DNA from: Shewanella litoralis
GTDB lineage: Bacteria; Pseudomonadota; Gammaproteobacteria; Enterobacterales; Shewanellaceae
Direction of reading: 5' to 3'
NCBI RefSeq assembly: GCF_009828585.1
Contig: NZ_WSRZ01000018.1
Location: 1 to 64,000 of the forward strand
DNA length: 64,000 nt
The notes beneath the pieces are model-generated. The model made no database searches. It was not told the origin of the DNA and worked only from the letters and a program-made list of their open reading frames with translations. Shown here one piece after another: positions 55,128 to 63,329 of the stretch; within the stretch, counting starts at the first letter, position 1; every line of letters begins with the position of its first letter. A program made the translations under genes and the position numbers.

Positions 55128-56060
55128 TTATAATTGGATTTCTGGCATGGCTACCATAGGGATAATGGCACCGGGATATTGAATGACGGTACTGGCCATC
55201 ATGTGGCCGGCTGATGCAGACTCTGCCGCACTGCCACCGTGTAAACGTTTAGCTAAAAAGCCAGCATTAAAGGAGTCGCCCGCCGCAGTGGTGTCAATAA
55301 TGTTTGAAACTGGCGTGGCGGCAACGTACTGGGTGTCATTGTTATCAATCACGATGCAAGCTTCTGCACCTCGTTTAATAATCAGTTCTTTTACGCCAGT
55401 AGCTTGTGTGCGTGTAATGCATTGTTGTACATCAGTATCACCGTACAATTGCATTTCGTCGTCAAAGGTGAGTATGGCTATGTCTGTTAGCGCTAATGCT
55501 TTGGCATACTCATCCATTGTTTGCTGCGGGCTTGCCCATAATCTTGGGCGATAATTGTTATCGAAAATGATTTTACCGCCGCGGCGCTTAAACTCACTGA
55601 GTAATGAAAATAATGCGGTTCTACCTGACTCGGTTAATATCGCCAGAGTAATGCCAGTAATTAGTAGGTAATCGTAACTGAGGAGGTGCTCTATAAGCTC
55701 GGCAGATTGCGGTTGGTCAAACACGTATTTTGCTGCAGAGTCATTACGCCAATAATGAAAACTGCGCTCACCGGTGCTGTCGGTTTCGATGTAGTACAAG
55801 CCAGGCATTTTATGGTCTAGCTGTAATACCAAACTGGTATCGATTCCTTCTGCTTGCCATGCCGTTAACATTTGCTCACTGAAAGGGTCACGACCTAGCG
55901 CTGTAACATAGCTTGTGGTGATGTTGGTATTATGAGTTAACCGGGATAAATATAACGCTGTGTTTAAGGTATCGCCGCCAAACGATTGCTTAAGCCCGCT
56001 CATCTTTTTTTGTAGCTCAACCATACATTCGCCAATAATTGCTATTTTCAATGGTTTCAT
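55128..56060 (-). CDS. kdgK: 2-keto-3-deoxygluconate kinase (PfkB family)
   Basis: Phosphorylates 2-keto-3-deoxygluconate to KDPG for Eda. 310 residues; substrate-binding FGGDTLNTALYLSRL near the N-terminus and the PfkB signature DTTAAGDSFNAGFLA with the catalytic Asp near the C-terminus. AAGG seven bases before the ATG. In one operon with kdgF and eda. Confidence 0.92.
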   Translation of the reverse strand: MKPLKIAIIGECMVELQKKMSGLKQSFGGDTLNTALYLSRLTHNTNITTSYVTALGRDPFSEQMLTAWQAEGIDTSLVLQLDHKMPGLYYIETDSTGERSFHYWRNDSAAKYVFDQPQSAELIEHLLSYDYLLITGITLAILTESGRTALFSLLSEFKRRGGKIIFDNNYRPRLWASPQQTMDEYAKALALTDIAILTFDDEMQLYGDTDVQQCITRTQATGVKELIIKRGAEACIVIDNNDTQYVAATPVSNIIDTTAAGDSFNAGFLAKRLHGGSAAESASAGHMMASTVIQYPGAIIPMVAMPEIQL

Positions 56061-56086
56061 GCTGTTACCTTATAATTGTTCTGGTA

Positions 56087-56422
56087 TTACTTTAAAAAGT
56101 CTTCACGAGCAGGAGAGAACATGTCCAGTAAGATACTGTCTTGTTCTAATGCTACTGCGCCGTGCATAAGATGTTTGCGTGCAATGTAGGCGTCACCGGC
56201 TTTAAGCACTTGTTTTTGGCCATCAACTTCTGCTTCAAAACTGCCGCTAATCACATAGCCTATTTGATCATGGATTTCATGTGAGTGAGGATAACCAATC
56301 GCGCCTTTATCAAAGTTCAGATGTACGGCCATTAGTTCGTCAGTGTAACCGACGATTTTACGCTTGATGCCATCGCCTAACTCTTCCCATGGATGGTCAT
56401 CAGCTTTAAAAAAAGGATTCAT
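56087..56422 (-). CDS. kdgF: KdgF-type cupin
   Basis: Small cupin of 111 residues. KdgF converts the 4,5-unsaturated monouronates released by oligoalginate or pectate lyases to linear keto sugars (DEH/DKI). The cupin metal motif is seen in GYPHSHEIHDQIGYVISGSFE and later HLMHGAVAL. The start at 56422 has GGAGAAG upstream; the 14-codon extension begins in the promoter. First gene of the minus-strand operon, divergent from the PL17 genes. Confidence 0.88.
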   Translation of the reverse strand: MNPFFKADDHPWEELGDGIKRKIVGYTDELMAVHLNFDKGAIGYPHSHEIHDQIGYVISGSFEAEVDGQKQVLKAGDAYIARKHLMHGAVALEQDSILLDMFSPAREDFLK

Positions 56423-56483
56423 GTTACTTCTCCAACTGCTTTTTATGTGGTCTTCATTATACAAATAATAAACATTAAATACA

Positions 56484-56498
56484 TATTGTAATACAATA
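56484..56498. promoter_or_regulatory. Palindromic site upstream of kdgF
   Basis: TATTGTAATACAATA is a perfect 15-nt palindrome about 60 bases before the kdgF start. It shares the ATTGTA/TACAAT half-sites with the larger palindrome at 56657-56678. Confidence 0.55.
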
Positions 56499-56656
56499 AG
56501 ATCTTACCAATGTGATCTGAATCGGTAATATATAAATAAAACCATTTAAATACATCGACTTGCACTGGTAATTATTTTTAAAAAAGTTCATGCTAATTAA
56601 AATAATTGCCTATTTTAAGCATTAATGTGACAAAAATCATTGTTAACAAGTAAAAT

Positions 56657-56678
56657 TGTATGACAATATTGTCATACA
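56657..56678. promoter_or_regulatory. Perfect 22-nt palindrome upstream of the PL17 genes
   Basis: TGTATGACAAT is followed by its exact reverse complement, 48 bases before the PL17 start at 56726. The TTGTATGACAA-type half fits GntR/FadR-family operators of uronate pathways. No such regulator gene is in the window. Confidence 0.68.
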
Positions 56679-56725
56679 GATTTTGTATTCACTGCAGATT
56701 AGATATTAGCCATAAGGTAAACACT

Positions 56726-58879
56726 ATGACCACAACATCGCCCATTTTACTTACGCAGCCAGAAATTGCTGATTTACGTAAAGAGTTTGGACGCACAAGT
56801 TTGATGGGTAAAACAATCGATTCCCATATAAATGAACTGCAAGATTTTATGCGTTTACCCATAGATGTTCCTGGGCACGGCGAAGCCGGTGGATATGAGC
56901 ATAATCGTCATAAGCAAAACTACACTTATATGAATTTAGCAGGGCGGTTGTTCTTAATTACTGAGCAGCAACAATATGCAGACTTTGTCATTGCCCTGTT
57001 AGAAGAGTACGCAGATAAATATTTAACTTTCGATTTTCATGTCCAAAAAAACACGAATCCCACAGGACGTTTATTTCATCAAATTTTGAATGAACATTGC
57101 TGGTTACTCTATACCAGTCTGGCTTATTCATGTGTGGCCGAGGTGATGACTGACGCACAGCAACAACGCATTAAAAACCGTATTTTCGAGCCAATGTTAG
57201 ACATGTTTACGGTTAAATATGCGCATGACTTTGACCGTATCCATAATCACGGTATTTGGGCGGTTGCTGCGGTAGGCATTTGTGGTTTAGCTATCGGTAA
57301 ACGTGAATATTTAGACATGGCCGTTTACGGCATCGAGCACAATGATAGTGGTGGTTTTCTTGCTCAAATTTCGCAATTATTTGCGCCATCTGGTTATTAC
57401 ATGGAAGGGCCTTATTACCATCGTTATGCCATCCGCCCAACCTGTTTATTTGCTGAAGTATTGCACCGCCATATGCCTGAAGTCGATATTTACAACTACA
57501 AAGACAAAGTGATTGGTAATACGGTCAATGCGTTATTGTCAACTGCGTACCCTAATGGCCAATTCCCAGCATTAAATGATGCGTCACGGACCATGTCGAT
57601 TACCGATATGGGCGTACAGGTAGCGGTCAGTGTATATAGCAAACATTATGGTGTTGACGATAACTTATTAGGTATGGCTAAAATTCAAGATCGAGTTTGG
57701 ATGCATTCATGTGGATTAGTCTTGTCGCGTGCACTTGAACAAGCAGAGCAAAAGGCCAGTGTTGGTATGCCATTTTGGCCAAGTGTAGAATTAAATGAAG
57801 GCCCTGATGGTACCCATGGCGCTCAAGGTTTTATCCGCATGCAGGATAAAAAAGGCGATGTGTCGCAACTGGTGATGAATTACGGCCAGCATGGTATGGG
57901 TCATGGAAACTTTGACACCTTAGGGATCAGTTTCTTCAACCGTGGTCAGGAAGTATTGCGTGAATATGGTTTTGCCCGTTGGGTTAATGTAGAGCCTAAA
58001 TTTGGCGGTCGTTACCTTGATGAAAATAAATCTTATGCACGGCAAACGATCGCCCATAATGCCGTTACCGTAGATGAAAAGTGCCAAAACAACTTTGACG
58101 TCACCCGTGCAGACAGTGTACACGGCATGCCGCACTTTTTTAGTGTCGACAGTGATGTCATTAGCGGCATGAGTGCTTTTGCTAATCAACATTATGATGG
58201 TTTATCGATGCAGCGTAGCGTGTTTATGTTGGCGTTAGATGAGCTTGAATCGCCACTGTTAATCGATTTATACCGTTTAGCGGGCGAGGATGAGCATCAA
58301 TATGACTATTCACATCAGTATGAAGGGCAAATTATTCGCACCAATTTTGATTATCAAAGCCATCAAGAAGTGTCGACGTTAGGCGCTGACAATGGTTACC
58401 AACATTTGTGGAATATCGCCGGCGGTAAAACGAGTGATACCGCTTTAGTGAGCTGGTTACAGAACAATACTTACTACACCTGGCTTGGCACAAGCAGCAA
58501 TGACTCTAGTGAGGTATTTTTTACACGCACAGGCGCTAATGACCCAAGCTTTAACTTGCGCAGTGAACCTGCTTTTATATACCGAACACACGGCAAAACC
58601 AGTTTGTTAGCATCAGTATTAGAAACTCACGGTTATTTTAATGAAGAGTTTGAGCAGTCGGTAAATGCTCGCGGTAAAGTGACTTCCATCAAGGTATTAG
58701 GTCACGATGATGTCGGTTCGGTGGTACAAATATTTACGTCTAATTCGCTTATTGTCCTAATGGTTTGTAACCAATTAACTACAGCGACAAGTCAACACAG
58801 AGTGACTTTTAATCAAATAAACTATCAATGGACTGGCCATTACGCTGTCGATATTACTGCCATTAAGCAGGAGAAATAA
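56726..58879 (+). CDS. PL17-family oligoalginate lyase, copy A
   Basis: Exolytic alginate lyase releasing unsaturated monouronates from alginate oligomers. About 717 residues: an N-terminal (alpha/alpha)6 toroid (1-350) and a heparinase II/III-like beta-sheet domain (about 370-700). Key segments: GYEHNRHKQNY, IHNHGIWAVAAVG near residue 173 (Asn-His pair), GYYMEGPYYHRY near 225 (probable catalytic Tyr), and FGGRYLDENKSYARQTIAHNAVTVD. No signal peptide, so a cytoplasmic step after oligomer uptake. The start at 56726 has AAGG upstream; the 22-codon longer frame overlaps the operator palindrome. Confidence 0.9.
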   Translation: MTTTSPILLTQPEIADLRKEFGRTSLMGKTIDSHINELQDFMRLPIDVPGHGEAGGYEHNRHKQNYTYMNLAGRLFLITEQQQYADFVIALLEEYADKYLTFDFHVQKNTNPTGRLFHQILNEHCWLLYTSLAYSCVAEVMTDAQQQRIKNRIFEPMLDMFTVKYAHDFDRIHNHGIWAVAAVGICGLAIGKREYLDMAVYGIEHNDSGGFLAQISQLFAPSGYYMEGPYYHRYAIRPTCLFAEVLHRHMPEVDIYNYKDKVIGNTVNALLSTAYPNGQFPALNDASRTMSITDMGVQVAVSVYSKHYGVDDNLLGMAKIQDRVWMHSCGLVLSRALEQAEQKASVGMPFWPSVELNEGPDGTHGAQGFIRMQDKKGDVSQLVMNYGQHGMGHGNFDTLGISFFNRGQEVLREYGFARWVNVEPKFGGRYLDENKSYARQTIAHNAVTVDEKCQNNFDVTRADSVHGMPHFFSVDSDVISGMSAFANQHYDGLSMQRSVFMLALDELESPLLIDLYRLAGEDEHQYDYSHQYEGQIIRTNFDYQSHQEVSTLGADNGYQHLWNIAGGKTSDTALVSWLQNNTYYTWLGTSSNDSSEVFFTRTGANDPSFNLRSEPAFIYRTHGKTSLLASVLETHGYFNEEFEQSVNARGKVTSIKVLGHDDVGSVVQIFTSNSLIVLMVCNQLTTATSQHRVTFNQINYQWTGHYAVDITAIKQEK

Positions 58880-58881
58880 AC

Positions 58882-61032
58882 ATGAGTTACCAACCTTTAC
58901 TATTAAATTTTGATGAAGCCGCGCAGCTAAGACAGTCGCTCAATACAAAGACACTATTAGGTAAAGCGTTAACCCGTGACATCGCTCAGACTGACGAATA
59001 CATGACATCTGTTGGTATTGAAGTACCAGGCCACGGTGAAGGTGGGGGTTATGAGCATAATCGCCACAAGCAAAATTACATACATATGGATTTGGCTGGA
59101 CGGTTATTTTTAATCACTCAAGATGATAAATACCGTAATTACATTGTGGATATGTTAAGCGCTTATGCCACTGTGTACCCAACATTGGAAAGTAATGTTA
59201 GCCGTGACAGTAATCCACCGGGTAAGTTGTTTCACCAAACATTAAATGAAAACATGTGGATGCTCTATGCCTCATGCGCGTATAGCTGTATTTATCACAC
59301 CTTAGATGAATCACAAAAACGCCATATTGAAGACAACCTGCTTAAGCAAATGATTGATATGTTTGTGGTCACCTATGCCCATGACTTTGATATTATTCAT
59401 AACCATGGTTTGTGGGCCGTGGCTGCTGTGGGTATTTGTGGTTATGCGATAAACGATCAAGCATCAGTGGATAAAGCACTGTATGGCCTTAAATTAGACA
59501 AAGTCAGTGGCGGATTTTTAGCGCAGCTAGATCAATTGTTTTCGCCAGACGGTTATTACATGGAAGGGCCGTACTATCACCGTTTCTCGCTACGTCCAAT
59601 TTATCTATTTGCCGAAGCCATTGAGCGCCGCCAACCTGAAATCGGCATTTATCAATTTAACGATTCAGTGATTAAAACCACCTCATATGCCGTAATGTCG
59701 ACCGCGTTTCCTGACGGCACATTGCCTGCGCTTAATGATTCATCTAAAACCATCAGTATTAATGATGAAGGTGTGATCATGGCCACCAGTGTGTGTTATC
59801 ACCGCTATGAGCAAAACGATACCTTACTTAGCATGGCAAACCATCAACAAGATGTGTGGGTGCATATATCCGGATTAACCTTGTCTAACGCGGTTAATGA
59901 TACCAAAGACATTAAACCCTTTAGCTGGGGAAGCTTGTTTGTAACCGATGGCCCAGAAGGCGAAAAAGGCGGCGTGGGCATTTTGCGTCATCGCGATGCT
60001 AAAAATGACGATACCATGGCACTGATATGGTTTGGTCAACATGGTAGCGATCATCAATACCATTCTGCGCTCGACCATGGCCATTACGACGGCCTGCATT
60101 TAAGTGTGTTTAACCGTGGCCAAGAAGTATTACACGACTATGGCTTTGGCCGTTGGGTCAACGTTGAACCTAAATTTGGTGGCCGTTACATTCCTGAAAA
60201 CAAGTCGTATTGTAAGCAAACCGTGGCTCACAATACGGTTACTGTTGACCAAAAGACCCAAAATAACTTTGATACCGCCCGAGCTGAATCTAAGTTTGGT
60301 CAAAAGCATTTTTTCAAGGCTGATGACTCAAGCTTACAAGGTATGAGCGGCCGTATATCCGGTTATTACGATGGCACCGACATGCAGCGCAGCATTATTA
60401 TTGCTGAGCTCGCTGAATTTGAAAAACCATTAGTGATTGATGTTTACCGTATTACGGCAGATAAACCACATCAATACGATTTACCTGTGCATTATTCTGG
60501 GCAAATAATCCGGACTGATTTTGACTATCAAACTGAGTCAACGATAAAACCACTGGGCGCTGACAACGGTTACCAACATTTATGGAATGTTGGTTCAGGT
60601 AATGTCAGCGGTAGCAGCTTACTTAGTTGGCTACACGGCAATAGCTATTACAGTTTAGTGTCGAGCGCGACACCAGACAGCAAAGTGATATTTGCACGTA
60701 CTGGGGCAAACGATCCTGACTTTAACTTACGCAGTGAACCGGCGTTTATTTTACGTCAATCTGGACAAAATCATGTGTTTGCCTCTGTGTTAGAAACTCA
60801 CGGATACTTTAATGAATCGATTGAAGCTTCAGTGGGTGCACGCGGTTTAGTCAGTAAGGTTGAAGTGGTTGGCCATAATGACAGCGCCACCGTGATTAAC
60901 ATCAGCACTACGAGTGGTAACGGTTACACCATCGCGATTTCAAACCTCAGTGGTGATGCCCTAGAAGGCCAGCATACTGTTGAGTTTAATGGTCAAACTT
61001 ACCAATGGCAGGGCGCTTTTGCCATAGTTTAA
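58882..61032 (+). CDS. PL17-family oligoalginate lyase, copy B
   Basis: Tandem paralogue of copy A, 716 residues with the same two domains and no signal peptide. Matching segments: GYEHNRHKQNYIHMDLAGRL, IIHNHGLWAVAAVG, GYYMEGPYYHRFSLRP, FGGRYIPENKSYCKQTVAHNTVTVD. It starts two bases after copy A with AGGAG before the ATG, so the two are one transcript. Copies are clearly diverged, for instance in the SSALDHGHYDG-like region at about 390-400 (here HYHSALDHGHYDG), so they probably differ in preference for poly-M, poly-G or mixed oligomers. Confidence 0.9.
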   Translation: MSYQPLLLNFDEAAQLRQSLNTKTLLGKALTRDIAQTDEYMTSVGIEVPGHGEGGGYEHNRHKQNYIHMDLAGRLFLITQDDKYRNYIVDMLSAYATVYPTLESNVSRDSNPPGKLFHQTLNENMWMLYASCAYSCIYHTLDESQKRHIEDNLLKQMIDMFVVTYAHDFDIIHNHGLWAVAAVGICGYAINDQASVDKALYGLKLDKVSGGFLAQLDQLFSPDGYYMEGPYYHRFSLRPIYLFAEAIERRQPEIGIYQFNDSVIKTTSYAVMSTAFPDGTLPALNDSSKTISINDEGVIMATSVCYHRYEQNDTLLSMANHQQDVWVHISGLTLSNAVNDTKDIKPFSWGSLFVTDGPEGEKGGVGILRHRDAKNDDTMALIWFGQHGSDHQYHSALDHGHYDGLHLSVFNRGQEVLHDYGFGRWVNVEPKFGGRYIPENKSYCKQTVAHNTVTVDQKTQNNFDTARAESKFGQKHFFKADDSSLQGMSGRISGYYDGTDMQRSIIIAELAEFEKPLVIDVYRITADKPHQYDLPVHYSGQIIRTDFDYQTESTIKPLGADNGYQHLWNVGSGNVSGSSLLSWLHGNSYYSLVSSATPDSKVIFARTGANDPDFNLRSEPAFILRQSGQNHVFASVLETHGYFNESIEASVGARGLVSKVEVVGHNDSATVINISTTSGNGYTIAISNLSGDALEGQHTVEFNGQTYQWQGAFAIV

Positions 61033-61055
61033 AGCCAAATGTTGTGTTAGCTTAC

Positions 61056-61087
61056 AAAAAGGTTGAACATCATGTTTAACCTTTTTT
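61056..61087 (+). terminator. Terminator after the PL17 genes
   Basis: AAAAAGGTT and AACCTTTTTT with inner AACAT/ATGTT pairs form a near-perfect stem with a T run. Confidence 0.88.
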
Positions 61088-61160
61088 GTTTGCGTTAACG
61101 ATATATGTACGGTTTTATGCATTTAAAAAGTTGAAAACAATTAAACAAAGAGCAGCGAAT

Positions 61161-61565
61161 ATGGCCACACAACAACAGATCCAGCATTTCTTTGATACTG
61201 AATTTACCGACTCAAATATAGTCATAGAGAGTATCGGACAGCGACAGTCTACCATTCGTAGAATCGTGACTGAGCGAGACCTTAGACCCGGTGGAACTGT
61301 ATCTGGCCCATTTATGATGGCGCTTATTGATGCTTCACTTTACGCCACTATTTTCAGCGAACTTGGGTTAGTGGTATCTGCGGTTACCACTAATTTAAAT
61401 ATCAACTTTCTAAACAAGCCATCGAGTGAACTCGATGTCATCGCGGTTTGCACTTTAATTAAACTCGGTACTAAGCACGTGGTTGGCGAAGTGACTTTGT
61501 ATTCAGATGGCAAACGAGAGCCTATTGCCCATGCTGTTGGTACGTATTCGATACCAAAGATGTAA
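61161..61565 (+). CDS. PaaI-type hotdog-fold thioesterase
   Basis: Acyl-CoA thioesterase-like protein of 134 residues with a single hotdog domain. RPGGTVSGPFMMALIDASLYATIF is the typical catalytic helix region, followed by AVTTNLNINFLNKP. The start at 61161 fits the usual family length; the 25 extra codons upstream overlap promoter DNA. Substrate unknown, and no link to the alginate genes is evident. Confidence 0.82.
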   Translation: MATQQQIQHFFDTEFTDSNIVIESIGQRQSTIRRIVTERDLRPGGTVSGPFMMALIDASLYATIFSELGLVVSAVTTNLNINFLNKPSSELDVIAVCTLIKLGTKHVVGEVTLYSDGKREPIAHAVGTYSIPKM

Positions 61566-61630
61566 ACGGTATTTTAAATTGAGCTTGATGTTATCTCGTT
61601 CAGTTTATTAAGCGTAAAAGGATTTTGAAA

Positions 61631-62029
61631 ATGAATGATATTCAGTTGTTTATATCAAAGATAGACAATAAAGCCCGCCAGCAAGATGCGCATAGCATGT
61701 TATCACTACTTGAAAGTGCATCGGGTTATCAGCCCTATTTAATGGGCCGTATTATTGGGTTTGGCCACTAGCATTATCATTATGAGAGTGGTCGTGAAGG
61801 TGACTCTGCGGTGATTGCTTTCTCGCCGCGAAAACAAAATACAGTCGTTTATATCATGCCAGGGTTTGATGAATATCAAGATTTACTTGCTAATCTTGGC
61901 AAACACAAATTGGGTAAATCGTGTCTGTACATCAATAAGCTGTCAGATGTAAATCAGAGTGTACTAAAAGAAATTGCTGAGCTATCGGTAAAACACATGC
62001 AACAACAGTATCAATGTACAGCGAGCTGA
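61631..62029 (+). pseudogene. DUF1801 protein gene broken by one nonsense codon
   Basis: Reading from the ATG at 61631 gives 46 residues of a DUF1801 protein (LFISKIDNKARQQDAHSMLS, YLMGRIIGFGH), then an in-frame TAG at 61769-61771. The same frame continues with HYHYESGREGDSAVIAFSPRK and on to 62029. The stop replaces what is a Tyr in relatives (GFGxYxYxYxSGREGD), a one-base change. The whole length of about 132 codons is otherwise intact. Function of the family is unknown. The C-terminal part could be made only from a new internal start. Confidence 0.82.
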
Positions 62030-62065
62030 AGTCTTAATAGTTAAAAAACGGGATAGGAGATCCTC

Positions 62066-62440
62066 ATGGTTAATAACGGCGATATAGAAATGCTTGCTCA
62101 ATTTGAACTGGTCATTACCCATGAGTTTACCGCTGATAATTTAGCCGATGCAGGTGGCGATAGGGTGTTGATGCAACATCATTTTGAACAAGAAACTCAA
62201 ATGGCATTTGCTGAGTGGGACATCGACATTCAGCTCGATAAAGATATTAAGCATACTAGTGCACAACACCACAGCTTTTTAGGCCGTTTACAGCGCGTCG
62301 TTGAATTACAAGCAGTTGAATCACCAAGCGATGATTTAATCACTAATGATTTGATGCTTAATCAGATGAAGTCAGATTTGGAACAATGTTGCGATATGAT
62401 CCCCTATGAGACAACGCTAGTGTCGTTCCGGGTCTTGTAA
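62066..62440 (+). CDS. Hypothetical acidic protein, 124 residues
   Basis: Small soluble acidic protein without recognised domain, signal peptide or membrane helix. A good AGGAG lies eight bases before the ATG, which supports expression. It contains HEFTADNLADAGGD and a Cys pair (EQCCDMIPYE) near the end. Follows the broken DUF1801 gene. Function unknown. Confidence 0.6.
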   Translation: MVNNGDIEMLAQFELVITHEFTADNLADAGGDRVLMQHHFEQETQMAFAEWDIDIQLDKDIKHTSAQHHSFLGRLQRVVELQAVESPSDDLITNDLMLNQMKSDLEQCCDMIPYETTLVSFRVL

Positions 62441-62615
62441 ATTATCGTTGTTTTTATTGCGTTGAACAATCGCCACAAAAGAGCGGATTATTCACAATGC
62501 TTGACTCTTAAAATAAACAATTTATTTCGCTCGTGCCACCTGCTGAACATAATTTTACATGGGTTACGTTTAGCCAATACCTGCTTTTTGTGCAAAGCCC
62601 ACGTTATGGTCATTG

Positions 62616-63329
62616 TTACTGACTCATTTTATACAGCTGCCCAAAGCGCATTTTATGATTTGGTTGCAGCTTTTTTTGCTGTGCTAAAAACAACTCAGCG
62701 GTCGATACCGCGTCAGCTAATGCATTGTGGCTATTATACTCTGGTAAATTATAGCGCTCACGAGTACTGGCAAGTGTGAGATCGATATCAGGATTGTTTA
62801 CCGACATTGCCATGTTTTTTTCGATGCTTAAGGTGTCAATCCACAACAAAGGTAGTGCCGTTAACTGAAAATTACGTTGCATATATTTTTGTAGGAACTG
62901 CGCTTCGACTATGCACCCGTGGGCAACAAGAATTTTGCCTTTTGATGCATTAAACAAAGCCTTAATGGCATCGTGAATCGATTCTCCCTCATCAAGCATT
63001 TGCGGGGTAATGTGATTAATGACTGCGGTCATCGGTTTAATTTGTGACTTTGAATTGATGTAGTGATGTTTGCATGATGCCAAATCAATGTATGAGTGAT
63101 TAATCTCGACCCAGCCAATCGATAAGATTAAGTCATTATTCACATCCAGGCCTGTGGTTTCAAAATCGAGTGCTAAGTAATCAAACGAGTCGGCGGTATC
63201 GGTAAGTGTTGGTACGGTTTCGAGTAAATTTACATTGATAAAGTCAGGGACGTTTTCATGGTTTAAAAATTGTTGACGCTCACGCATTATGCGCATCAAA
63301 GGATGAAAGTAATGAAGAAATAATTTCAT
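62616..63329 (-). CDS. DEDDh 3'-5' exonuclease, DNA polymerase III epsilon-like
   Basis: Exonuclease of the DnaQ superfamily, 237 residues. ExoI motif YLALDFETTGLDV, ExoII in ILVAHGCIVEAQFL, ExoIII with HNALADAVSTAELF (His and Asp of DEDDh). It is not the replicative DnaQ, which is longer and lies elsewhere. Its start overlaps the stop of the upstream DUF294 gene, so the two are coupled; this pairing is common in gammaproteobacteria and suggests a nucleotide- or RNA-related role. Confidence 0.86.
   Translation of the reverse strand: MKLFLHYFHPLMRIMRERQQFLNHENVPDFINVNLLETVPTLTDTADSFDYLALDFETTGLDVNNDLILSIGWVEINHSYIDLASCKHHYINSKSQIKPMTAVINHITPQMLDEGESIHDAIKALFNASKGKILVAHGCIVEAQFLQKYMQRNFQLTALPLLWIDTLSIEKNMAMSVNNPDIDLTLASTRERYNLPEYNSHNALADAVSTAELFLAQQKKLQPNHKMRFGQLYKMSQ

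Noticed and set aside
62462-62779. Plus-strand 105-codon frame overlapping the exonuclease gene
   Set aside because: Its second half is antisense to the clear DEDDh exonuclease, it has no ribosome binding site and its composition is not gene-like.
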